Below are positions 22,983 to 34,873 of a DNA stretch of 64,000 bases, piece after piece; the first letter of the stretch is position 1; every line of letters begins with the position of its first letter. The translations under genes and the position numbers were made by a program. Source of the DNA: Denticeps clupeoides. Its lineage: Eukaryota > Chordata > Actinopteri > Clupeiformes > Denticipitidae. The notes beneath the pieces were generated by a model. The model was not told the origin of the DNA. It saw only the letters and a list, made by a program, of their open reading frames with translations, and searched no databases. The stretch lies in assembly GCF_900700375.1 (NCBI RefSeq), contig NC_041717.1, positions 22,346,332-22,410,331 of the forward strand, given 5' to 3'.

Positions 22983-25312
22983 ATGCAGGGGAGCCTCCAG
23001 CGGCAGTGCTTTCTCCTGACCTTCATCCTCACCGCCGCATCCTACACGCTCTTCAACCTCAGCCGGCCCGCCGCCGGGGACTTCGAGGGACACGGCTCCC
23101 GCCAAGAGGACGCGCCGCCTGTGGACATTCGCCAGGCGGTCCGGGGGAGGCCGAGGGGATGGTTCGGCGTCCGGCCGAGGGTGAGAGGGCGCAGCGGGGA
23201 GCGGAGCCGGAAGGAGATCATGTGTGCGCTGAAGAAGCAGGTCCCTCTCAGCGTCGTGAAGCTGGGAGATGGGCCGTTTTCAGGGGACGAGTGGGAGAGG
23301 AGCTTTCCCTCAAAAAGCCTGGAGGAAACCCTGGGTCCTCTGAGGAGCTGCGCTGTGGTCACGTCTGCAGGAGCTTTACTCAACTCGGGACTGGGACCGG
23401 AGATTGGTAAGCACCATGGTGCAGGATGAAGATGAATCCCATTAAAATATCCTTTGAAATAGAACATAACGGTGTCACTTTTGGTGTGATGGTAGCATGA
23501 CGGTGACGTTCTGAAGTTACAGCCGTAAACCACACGATGGACAGGAAGTGTCCGGCGTTGTCCGTTCATAAACATACGACCGTATATCCAATGCATCATG
23601 TACATTTCAAGAGCGCTGATTTAATAACAAGATGGAGAGATGGTTCTGGAAGGCGGTTATCAGAGAGCATTGTTCCACGTTCTGGTTAATGTGTAGCGGC
23701 TCTGCGAGGACACGATCAGCCCGGCGCCTGATAAGGAATCAGGGTTTTACATGTCGTGGCCACTCCGACCTCGAAACGTGGAAGTGGACGTGATGAGCAG
23801 GCCTTTTAAAGCCTGTGAACTTCACAATTCCAGGTTCTTGAAGCCCACAATTATGATCAGTACTTTAGTTTTTTTTTATGATTGCTTCAATGGTAAGATA
23901 TTGCAGTGTTAATGGCCATACTGACAGATACAGACAGGAAATACAAGGATCCTGCACATCTCAATCATCACAGGTGATAAGTGGCCTTCAAGAACCTGGA
24001 AATGTTGAACTCGAGAACCTGTAGGGCCTCAAAACCTGGAATTGTGGTCCCCAGTTCCAGGTTGTCCAGGCTTTCAGGACCTTGAAGTCCATAATTTGAT
24101 TCAGGGGTGCATCGTCAGCAGAGGGCAGGTGACGCACGATATATTTCACTGGAAAATCCCCAACAGCTTTTATTTTTTGGTCACAATGTGGAAGTTTTAG
24201 GTAAAATGTGAAAGAGGGGCATGAGCATAATAAAAGTTTACTTATTAGAGCCACTGACCTGGAAATGATGTTTCATTTGGATTCTTTCTTTCTTTCTTTC
24301 TTTCTTGAAAGACTCCCATGATGCCGTGCTTCGCTTTAACTCCGCAACAACGGACGGTTACAGTGTAGATGTGGGGAACAAGACCACCCTCCGCCTGGTA
24401 AACTCCAAGGTGGGATTCTCACAAATACCTTGTCGGGTTTGGACGCCCCGACTCTCTGGTGGTTTTGGAAACTAAGATGAAGCCATAAAGAAGAATGCTA
24501 TACAAAAAAAACAAAAAAAACAACAGACACACAAGGGGTACATAAGTACATAAAAACATCAAATCAAGAAATAAGAAAAAATGATTATAATGCACGCGGT
24601 AAAATAATGCAAAATAATAAAGTAACATGAAGTATCCAACCAGAACCGACATTCTACAGTAGGAACAAAAGGCCAATAAACGACAACAACTGTTTTACAG
24701 TAACGGCTGTGGGGTGTTTAGATGACGGGTCCTTGTCTTTTCCACTAATAATGTGACCTAGAAATGTAACGGATTTGGAGGCAAAATGCAACTGGAATGC
24801 AAACCAAAACTGAGACAATAATCTTTTCTTTTTCTTCTTCTTCTTCTTTTCTTCTTCTAACCCTGCCTGGGCGGTGGTGGGCCAACTCAGGGGGGTCAGA
24901 TGGAGGGAGAGAGCTGTAAATACACAGATCTTAGACATAAAACCAAAGAAATCAGTCCAGGAAACAAAAAGGGCACAGCGCAAGTCGTCATCTCAATGCT
25001 ATCATTTAAATCATGAAACATAATACTGCGTCATATTGGTCATTAAATGCTGTGGCTGCGGCAACGCAATAAAATAAATCCCACAATGGCAGGAGGTGTG
25101 GAATGTGCAGGGAGTGTATGCGTGTATCAGTGTGTGTCAGTGTAGGTGTGCATGACCTTATTTGAAACTTCCTCCCGGACTGCGGCCGCGCCTTTTTAGG
25201 GGGTGGGGCTGACATTTACATTAACAGCATTTATCAGACGCCCTTATCCAAGAGCGACTTACAGTCAGTAGTTACAGGGACAGTCCCCCCCTGGAGACAC
25301 ACACACACACAC

Positions 25313-25343
<31 letters not shown>

Positions 25344-27092
25344 ATAAGGTCTGCGCATGGGAGTTCTGTGCTCTCACACACACACCAGAGAGGGAGAGGT
25401 AGAAGGTCTGCCCTCTCACACACACACATACACCTTTTTTTAATCATTAAATACGTTACAGAACTAATAAGTCACTAATAAGTCACTTTTCCCATTTTTT
25501 TTTATTATGGTCTCAATTAAAATGTGTTTTTTTTTTTTTAAACATATCTTTACTCGATCTCGCCTGGGGAATAAAAAAAACAACAACAACTGTTCTTGCT
25601 AAGAAAGCTCGCAGATAACGAAACTGATTCTCGCACTAATGGCTCACAATTCTCCCGTTTTACGGATTTTTGGCTAAAGGTGATGGTCAAACAACACGTG
25701 AAAAGTGCAGACCCATACAATCCTCACATGATATAGTCCTGCATCTTCCGGGTCATTCTATCATATAAAAAATGCAAGATCCATAATTGAGTTGGGGCGT
25801 CCAGACTTCTGACAGGCAGTGCAAGTTGGTGAAACGCCATATTTTCCGTAAAAACGATTAATTTCATTCTGCTGTAATAAAGGTCGTGGTGAAGAGCTGG
25901 GACGCCTTCTCCAGTTCGCATCTCTATCAGACGGGGGTTCTGCTCGTGTGGGACCCGGCGCCTTACTCCAGAAACCTGACAGACGTGAGTACGGATCCTG
26001 GACAAGTCTCCAGCACCGATCGGCCATTACTTTATGTCAAAGGACGGAGACCCAGTGAAGCCGGTGGAGCCTTGCTTTGGAACCTTGGCGGGCCACCTAC
26101 CCAAACATCCGTCATGGAAACAGTATTGGTGCTTTGGAATGGTTTGAGGAGCATCTGATGTGATGTGATGTGCCTTGCCAGGTCCGAGCTGCTTGTAATG
26201 GCTGATCGGTGTAACGGGACCCGTTTTTTTGTGTTTTCTGTGTTGCGCCCGCTTCTTCCGTCTCCGTCTTAGTGGTACAAGAAGCCAGACTTTGACTTCT
26301 TCAAGTCCTACCAGAAGTATCGGCAGCTCCATCCCGACCAGCCGTTCTACATCCTGAGCCCCTCCTATCACTGGAACCTCTGGGATGTGATTCAGGACAA
26401 CACTGTTTTGAACCTGGTCTTCAACCCGCCTTCTACCGGAATGCAAGGTGGGTGGAAATCAGGCCGTAGATCCTACCGTAGAACTTCACTGGGCAGGTGC
26501 CAATTTTCAATTTTAGATTCTGTCTCTGCAGCCAGGTGACCAGGTGGAAGTTTTCAGGTGAACATTGTTCAGATGTTTACGAGGATGAGGATATGAATGA
26601 AGTTGTGGAGAAATCCTGTACTGTTCAAATCTTCAGTAACACTTGAGTTCTCCGGTACGAAACAGAACAATAGATGAGAACTTCAGCGTTAAAGCATTTT
26701 AAAAACATGTTTGTGTGTGAAAGAACGGGTTCTGTTATAGAACACGGGTTCTATAATCGATTCTACAGTTTGCAGGCATCTTTAACATGAGACCATGATG
26801 GAGAAATGTACATTTTAATGGTGGATTACTAAATGAGCTGCTTCTCCAAGGCATTGCCCTGATGATGAACCTCTGCGAGAAGGTGAACGTCTACGAGTTC
26901 CTGCCCTCGCACAGGAAGACCAGCCTGTGCCACTACTACGAGAAGCACAAGACCTACTGCACGTATGGAGGTTACCACCCGCTGACCTTCGAAAAGAGCC
27001 TCGTCAAGCGCCTCAACCAAGGCACCAGTGAAGATGTCCTCTCGTTGGGACGGGTCACGCTGAGTGGACTGTCGCAGATAACGTGTCCGTAA
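22983..27092 (+). CDS. ST6Gal-type beta-galactoside alpha-2,6-sialyltransferase, copy D (diverged)
   Basis: Exons 22983-23406, 24312-24409, 25883-25984, 26273-26447, 26851-27092, giving 346 aa; an in-frame ATG at 22920 would add 21 residues. Membrane helix [16 protein letters not shown], then a stem, then the GT29 catalytic domain: motif [14 protein letters not shown], motif [20 protein letters not shown], motif III HYYE and motif [10 protein letters not shown] (His and Glu present). Exons 2-5 differ from A-C at roughly a quarter of bases by eye, but about 23208-23425 (end of exon 1 plus 19 bp of intron) is nearly identical to them, which suggests gene conversion. AATAAA signals lie at 27274 and about 27294. 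Probably the oldest member of the array. All splice sites are canonical. Confidence 0.87.
24640..25470 (-). mobile_element. Retroviral-type fossil fragment, antisense in copy D intron 2
   Basis: On the minus strand a piece of reverse transcriptase is recognisable near 24660-24850 ([21 protein letters not shown]). The same region is related to 11040-11200 inside the fossil at 7366-12698, in the opposite orientation. CA and GA arrays follow, with a SINE-A fragment at 25214-25300. Broken; a fragment only. Confidence 0.6.
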
Positions 27093-27099
27093 CCGTTAC

Positions 27100-28156
27100 T
27101 GTCTGGGTCGCGCCCGCTGCCTGAATTCCGCCTCTGAATTTGCTGGTTTTGGTTTCCCAGCCGGAGCTCCGCGGTTCTAAACAGGAATGTGAACGCATCT
27201 GTATTTATATGTATGTGACGTACGCCGTGTCCACTTTTCTCTTTCCGGCCTTCCTCTAACTTAAAAGCAAATGAATAAACGACATCCAGTCGAAAATAAA
27301 GTGAAGTGATTGTCATACACAGCAGCACAGCACACAGTGCACACAGTGATATGTGTCCTCTGCGTTTAACCCATCACCCTGAGTGAGCAGTGGGCAGCCA
27401 TGACAGGCAGAAATGGACTTCATTTACATTTTCATTTCCAGACGTCCTTATCCAGAGAAGTAGTGACAGGGACAGTCCCCCCCTGGAGACACTCAGGGTT
27501 AAGTGTCACAATGGTAGTAAGTGGGGTTTGAACCTGGGTCTTCTGGTTGATAGGTGAGTGTCTTACCCCACTAGGCTACTACCACCCCGGGGACCAGGAT
27601 TAGTCCATGTACAGGAATGTCAAGCTGCGCCCTTTAATAGGAGCTCCATCCATCAGGAGGTTTGAGGAGACGGTGGAGGACCCTGCAGACCTCAGCATTG
27701 TGTAGATAGAAGGCGCATCGTCCTTTGTCCAGCTGGGGAAAGACGTGATGGCGGCTGTTAGCTGGAGAAATCCCGTCCTCCGGATTAGTGCAGGGAGGAC
27801 GTGAATGTCCCTCAGAGATCAGCCGAGCAGCGACTAAATGCCGGCGCCCACTTCTCCGTGACGAGGGACGAGCCTAATGAAGCGCGAGACTGTGGCCGTT
27901 TGTGAGAGACGAAGACATTTACATTTCCAGCATTTACCAGACGTCCTTATCCAGAGAGACTTACAACCAGCAGTTACAGGGACAGTCCCCCCCTGGAGAC
28001 ACTCAGGGTTAAGACTACCACCACCAGCCTGAAGACCCATCACTCCCTGACGGCCTCCAGCAGCCACGCCTTGGTGTTGCACTTCTGCCGCGTCTGTCTT
28101 ATACGCAGTCATTCCAGCGTGAGCCTAAATTCACTATTACTGCAAGAACATCCTAG

Positions 28157-28198
<42 letters not shown>

Positions 28199-29430
28199 CC
28201 TACAAGCCATTTCCCCTCTTTTTTACATGGGCACATTCTGTCCAAGAAAGAGGTGGAGACGTCCACAGTGTAGTCTAGAGCTTCTGTCCATGTTTGGAGG
28301 CGCTGGACAGGGCAGAGTAGGTTCTAGTCCAGTGTCATGGTCAACATTACGTGTCCACCATGATGCTGCTGGTCCATTTGAAGATCCCTGAAGCTGTAGT
28401 TGTTACGGTGGTGGTGGCTGTGGTGACCCCCTGGTTCGTCTCGTCAGCAGTTCATTGACAGGGACCAGGATCCTTCTGGCGGTCCCTCCATGAGACTCTG
28501 GAGGGGGTCTGGGTGCTGAGGAGAAGAGTGGAGGGGGTGAAATGTTCAAATGCTTCATATCGTTCATATCACAACATTTCCCCCAGCTGGCGCTGGTGAA
28601 GAACGAGACCTTTCCTGCCTGCTGCATTTGTACCAAATCATGATATCATTGTGGATTAATTATGCATTTAAATCAAATTAAATACAATTATTTCGTGTAA
28701 AATTTAAATTGTATAACATTTCCTACGCTGAACAAAATGAGCGTCATGTCATCCATAAAAACAAGCATCATCAGCACCAGCAGGGATCAGCGGGGAGGAA
28801 GGATGACCGGTCATCATCGCTGGATCAGATCACAAAGTCGACAAACGAGGACACACACTGTCACTCTGCCGTGACAAAAGACGAGGCAGCACTTCTAAAC
28901 ATCTTACGTCAAGGATGGGACCGTCTAAAACAGTCCTGATTCAAAAGTGAAGTTCATCTTCACTGGTGGTGCTAGTGGCCTAGTGGGTAACACACTCGCA
29001 TATGAACCAGAAGACCTGGATTCAAACCCCACTTAGTACCATCGTGTCCCTGAGCAGGACACTTAACCCTGAGTGTCTCCAGGGGGGACCGTCCCTGTAA
29101 CTACTGACTATATGAACCAGAAGACCCAGGTTCAAACCCCACTTACTACCATCGTGTCCCTGAGCAGGACACTTAACCCTGAGTGTCTCCAGGGGGGGGA
29201 CTGTCCCTGTAAATACTGACTGTAAGTCGCTCTGGATAAGGACGTCTGGTAAATGCCGTAAATGTAAATGTCCGTCTCTAATGAAACTAATGAATGATCA
29301 AAACAGACTCATAATACAGAGAAGGAGGAGACGACATGTTCTGCTGCAGGTACATGAATATTTGCTCAGTGTTTGACATGCAGGGTTTTTATTTTGTGCT
29401 CCCAGCTCTGGTTTTGCACAGTTTATTGTA
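27100..29430. other. Intergenic DNA with SINE pieces
   Basis: Contains SINE-B (minus, about 27300-27405), SINE-A (minus, about 27422-27588 and 27916-28025), a CA array (28157-28196), and a compound + strand SINE-A (28966-29272) in which the central part occurs twice. No gene found. A short frame at 28709-28939 lacks support. Confidence 0.6.
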
Positions 29431-30035
29431 GGAGTAAATATCTGGGTGGAGTAAGTGTCTCAGGGTGGAGTAAATATGTCAGGAGGGAGTAAATGTCTCA
29501 GGAGGGAGTAAATATCTCAGGGTGGAGTAAATATCTCTGTGTGGAGTAAATGTCTCAGGGTGGAGTAAATATGTCAGGAGGGAGTAAATGTCTCAGGAGG
29601 GAGTAAATATCTCAGGGTGGAGTAAATATCTCTGTGTGGAGTAAATGTCTCAGGAGGGTGGAGTAAATGTCTCAGGGTGGAGTAAATATGTCAGGAGGGA
29701 GTAAATGTCTCAGGAGGGAGTAAATATCTCAGGGTGGAGTAAATATCTCTGTGTGGAGTAAATGTCTCAGGAGGGTGGAGTAAATGTCTCAGGGTGGAGT
29801 AAATATGTCAGGAGGGAGTAAATGTCTCAGGAGGGAGTAAATATCTCAGGGTGGAGTAAATATCTCTGTGTGGAGTAAATGTCTCAGGAGGGTGGAGTAA
29901 ATGTCTCAGGGTGGAGTAAATATGTCAGGAGGGAGTAAATGTCTCAGGAGGGAGTAAATATCTCAGGGTGGAGTAAATATCTCTGTGTGGAGTAAATGTC
30001 TCAGGAGGGTGGAGTAAATGTCTCAGGGTGGAGTC
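29430..30035. repeat. Minisatellite with 117 bp higher-order unit
   Basis: Built from ~19-22 bp monomers of the form AGTAAATATCTCAGGGTGG or AGTAAATGTCTCAGGAGGG. The monomers are arranged in a larger unit that repeats exactly every 117 bp (starts at 29640, 29757, 29874 and 29991). It ends about 100 bp before the cabp1 start codon, so it probably lies in or next to the promoter or 5' UTR of the caldendrin form. Confidence 0.9.
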
Positions 30036-30139
30036 ATGTCCACATTCTATATATCTATTCTGAAGACGTTAGCGTGGTCTCCCTCCGCGATCCGCTGGCG
30101 AGCAGAACCTTCTCGGCAGGAGGTGGAGCAGGTGGAGCG

Positions 30140-32587
30140 ATGAGCTTCTCCTTCCCGAACAGCGACTCCACCACCTCCCTGCTGAGATGTTCGGCGGCGG
30201 CGAGCCGGCGGTCCGCGTTCGGCCCGGGTCCCGGGGAAAGCGACGCCAGCTCCCGCAGACCGCTGTGCCGCCCGGCGCCGGAGGACGGAGGTACGAGCCG
30301 GAGGCGGGAGGAGGAGAACCGCGGGGAGAGGCAGCGGCGACACCCGCACCACCGCCACCACCACCATCATCACCACCATCACCACCACCACCACCACCAG
30401 GACCAGCCCGACCACAGACGCTCTCTACCCGCCCCGGTTCTCTCGCTGGACCCCCGGCGCCCGAGTTCCTCCACCGGCGGCGAGGTGTCGTCGTCCCCGC
30501 TGCCCGCGTCCTCGGAATCGGACTTCAACCCGCGGCCCATCCTGAAGTCCGTGTTCGGACAGGTAAGACCTGGAGCTTGCAGAACGTTACAGGTGGGCAG
30601 CAGACATCTCCACCTCCTCCACGTTCTCCATCACTAGTCCTTTACGTGCACCTCCCAAAGCAGACCTCCAGCAGATCCAGGGTGGATGATGGGGTTACTG
30701 TCCCAGGATGAAATGGAGGAGCTTCTTCTGAAACCTGAATGTGTTGATGTCCAGAAACAGGGTGTTAAACTGAAGGCAAAATATTACAATGTTACATGTG
30801 ACTGTGACATTAAAAGGTTAAAAATTACAGAATATCTTTACTGTGTTCAAATCCATCCTGGTTGGTTCAGGATTTTTCCAATGGGAAGTTGTGTCAGATG
30901 TAATTGTGCGTGTTAGTTGTACAGTACCGGCCTGTGGTTTGGAGACACCTTCTCATTCAACGTGTCTTCTTCATCTTCATATTTTCTCACTGAGGCATCA
31001 AAACTATGAATGAACACATGTGGAGTTCTGTACTTAACAAAAAGTGGAGACCTGGTCTCCACAGTCACCGGACCTGAACCCAGTCCAGATGGTTTGGGGT
31101 GAGCTAAACACCTCTGGGAACTCCTTCAAGACTGTTGGAGAACCAACTTATTTCACCTTTTTTGTGAAGTACAGAACTCCACGTGTGTTCATTTTGTCGT
31201 AGTTTCGGTTGTAGTCGTTTCGGTCGTGTGTAGTCGTGTTTGTTAGTCGTAGTTGCGGTTGTTTTGGTTGCAGTCGTGTGGAGATCCTCTCAGGATGGTG
31301 TAAAATGTGAGCCGTGGTCCTGATCCTGCAGGTCGTAATTGCTTCTCACTTATTAACCGCGTATTTGCATATTCGCGCATATTTTCATCAGATAATACAC
31401 AACAACGTCCCTGTGGGACTGGAAACGTCATGAAACCCACAATGGAACAAATCCTACGCCTACAGTTAACCAAGTAAAAGAAAATCTTTCACGCTTCCTT
31501 TCTGTTCCATTTCATTTAATTCTCTGTTATGTGTGTGTGTGTGTTTCCTGTGTGAAAGGTCCTCATTAAGGGTGAAACACACACACACACACACACACAC
31601 ACAGTGAGGGAAGAGGGCGACAGGATGGAATCCGGCCACCGGCATTAATTCCGGAGGGGGAAGAATGTCCCCGGGCTCCTGAATGGAAGTGTCCCGGGCC
31701 TGTGTGTGCGTGCACCCCCGTTGTGTCCTGCTGCTGCGCTGAGGTCCTTCTGGGGTCCTTCTGGTCCGTCTCGGGTCTTCTAAACGGACCCTGAACGCGC
31801 CTTTATTTACACGAGACGCAGCGTGAAAACGTTTTCGGGGTTTATGGGGCGCGCGACTCCCGCAGCTGTGTTTACACGTGTTGTCATGTGTTAGTGCGTT
31901 CATGCTTGTGTGTGTGTGTGTGTTGACCTTGTAGGGAGTTGTGCGGATTATTTATTAAGGAGTAAATGATGACGCCGCCGCCCCGACTGAGTCTGTTATT
32001 CCCGTAGTAAACATTTATAAACCATTACCACCAATTATTATTCTTATTCCGCTCGGTCAGTAATAAATAGCAGCAGTTTGAATGCATATATGTACGTGTG
32101 TGTGTGTGTGTACATGTGTGTGTGTGTGTGTGTGTTTATTTACGTGTGTGTGTGTGTTTATGTACGTGTGTGTGTGTACGTGTATGTGTATATGTGTGTG
32201 TGTGTGTGTGTTTATTTACGTGTGTGTGTGTTTATGTACGTGTGTGTGTGTTTATGTACGTGTGTGTGTGTACGTGTATGTGTATATGTGTGTGTGTGTG
32301 TGTACGTGTGTGTGTGTGTTTATGTACGTGTGTGTGTGTACGTGTATGTGTATATGTGTGTGTGTGTGTACGTGTGTGTTTATTTACGTGTGTGTGTGTG
32401 TTTATGTACGTGTGTGTGTGTTTATGTACGTGTGTGTGTGTACGTGTATGTGTATATGTGTGTGTACGTGTGTGTATATATGTGTGTGTGTGTGTGTGTT
32501 TATTTACGTGTGTGTGTGTGTTTATGTACGTGTGTGTGTGTGTTTATTTACGTGTGTGTGTGTGTGTTTATGTATGTGTGTGTGTGT

Positions 32588-32630
<43 letters not shown>

Positions 32631-32710
32631 TGTGTGTATATATGTGTGTGTGTGTGTGTGTTTATTTACGTGTGTGTGTGTGTTTATGTACGTGTGTGTG
32701 TGTACGTGTA

Positions 32711-32741
<31 letters not shown>

Positions 32742-33130
32742 ACGTGTATGTGTATATGTACGTGTGTGTGTGTACGTGTGTGTGTGTGTTTATGTACGTG
32801 TGTGTGTGTGTACGTGTGTGTGTATATGTGTGTGTGTGTGTGTACGTGTGTGTATATATGTGTGTGTGTGTGTGTGTGTGTACGTGTATGTGTATATGTA
32901 CGTGTGTGTGTGTACGTGTGTGTGTGTGTTTATGTACGTGTGTGTGTGTGTACGTGTGTGTGTATATGTGTGTGTGTGTGTGTACGTGTGTGTATATATG
33001 TGTGTGTGTGTGTGTGTGTGCTATGCCTGTTTAACAGTCCACCAGTACAAGAGTTCGTACTGAACCGGACTCGAGTTCGCCGTGAATGAGACGCTCCGCC
33101 TGTAACTGTGAGAGGAGAGCGAGGGAGCGA

Positions 33131-33168
<38 letters not shown>

Positions 33169-33250
33169 AGGATAGTTGGCAAATGAACAAGTAATCACAG
33201 CTTTCTTTCACACTCCTCATGACATATGCCATGACATATTGTCACACACA

Positions 33251-33281
<31 letters not shown>

Positions 33282-34766
33282 TTTCCCTCTTCTGGTCTCA
33301 GCCTTTGACTGCTCACATTTAATGGGTTGGCCACCTTCTCCTTCGCTCCTCTGTCACTTTTTCCAGGGTCTCCATGGCGATCCAGCAGCTTGTCCTTCAT
33401 CCGAACTCGCAGAGGTCAACATAGCATATTAGAAATAACACACACACACGCACACACACACAGGCTTCATCGGTAATTGGAAACCGTGTGACGTCTCCGA
33501 TGGAGAATGTCTCCGTGAAGGTAAGCTGATGTCTGGACTTCCTGTAACTCCACGACTCACATTCTGCACATTCTCCGCGCCGCGCCGCGCTCCCAGGCTG
33601 CTTCGCCTCTTTTGGAATCGTCTTTTTCGGCTTGTGAGAATTACGGCGTCGTTACACGCCACCGTCACATACGTCACAGAGGGGAATTTAACTGTCAGAC
33701 ATGGTTGGGATCATTTCCAGGTGGAGGACGGACATTTTCATCTCGTGGTCATCTGATGGCCCAGAATCCAAGGCAGTTCCGTAAAGGGATTTCGGGGTTC
33801 TAGTTCCTGTACAACTGTAGAATATTATTTGTGGCATTTTTGGGGCCTTGGACCTGGTCCTCGTAATTCCGGTGATTGTTTGGTAGTTTGGTGGACTTGC
33901 AGAACGGAGACGGGACCGCTGGGGCCCACAGCATTGCTGCCGCAGGAATTCGTGGCCTGTTTTACATTTCACGTCTAATAAATTATGAATCGCAAGATGA
34001 CTGTGACGCGAATAAAACCCGTCTGCGCCCGCCAGTCCAACGATGTCCCTGAAATATTAAAAACCGGAGCCGGAGGGACCGGCCAGCGGACGCCATTCAA
34101 AAGCGGGCACGACAGAACCTGATTTGAAAGATGTGATGTTCTGTGTAAATATGACATTTGGGCTGATGGTGGGCCGGAGCGGGAGATCATCACAGCCGCT
34201 GAACCTGATTGGTCAGCCAGCACGATGAAGAGCCTGCTGTGACGTGCTGTGACAGCGCGTGACACGTTCTGTTGCCTGAAGGGCCCCGATTGGTCCTCGT
34301 CACAAATACGATCCTCAGGGCTCGACTTCTCATCTTCAATTACGGCGCCGCGTGACGTTTACTTTCTTTTTTTCTTTCTTCTTTAATAACCTGCTGACTG
34401 GACTTCGTAGTGTTTGTGTGCGTGTGTGTGTATGTGTGTGTGTGTGTGGGTGGGTGTGTGTACGTGTGTGTGTTTGTTTGTGTGTATGTGTACGTGTGTG
34501 TGGGTGTGTACGTGTGTGTGTTTGTGTGTGTGTGTGTGCGCGTGCGTGTGTGTTTGTATGTGTGTGTGTATATGTGTGTGTGCGTGTGTTTGTATGTGTG
34601 TGTGTATATGTGTGTGTGTACGTGTGTGTGTTTGTTTGTGTGTATGTGTACGTGTGTGTGTGTGTGTGCGCGTGCGTGTGTGTTTGTATGTGTGTGTGTA
34701 TATGTGTGTGTGCGTGTGTTTGTGTTTGTGTGTGTGTTTGTGTGTGTATATATGTGTGTGTCTGTA

Positions 34767-34803
<37 letters not shown>

Positions 34804-34836
34804 TTGTATGTGTGTGTGTGCGTGTGTGTGTTTGTA

Positions 34837-34873
<37 letters not shown>

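Noticed and set aside
28709-28939. 76 aa frame before the SINE-A pair
   Set aside because: No splice context, no resemblance to any family and surrounded by repeats.
29430-30035. Regular direct repeats resembling a CRISPR array
   Set aside because: The spacers are themselves repeat monomers and the host is a vertebrate; it is a minisatellite.
30047-30415. Minus-strand 122 aa frame over cabp1 exon 1
   Set aside because: Shadow of the GC-rich coding exon.
32078-33089. Open frames of 318-335 aa rich in Cys and Val
   Set aside because: They are translations of the TG microsatellite in all three frames; no start context, no conservation and no composition of a real protein.
33688-34265. Minus-strand frames of 94-96 aa in cabp1 intron 1
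   Set aside because: No family resemblance and no supporting splice signals.
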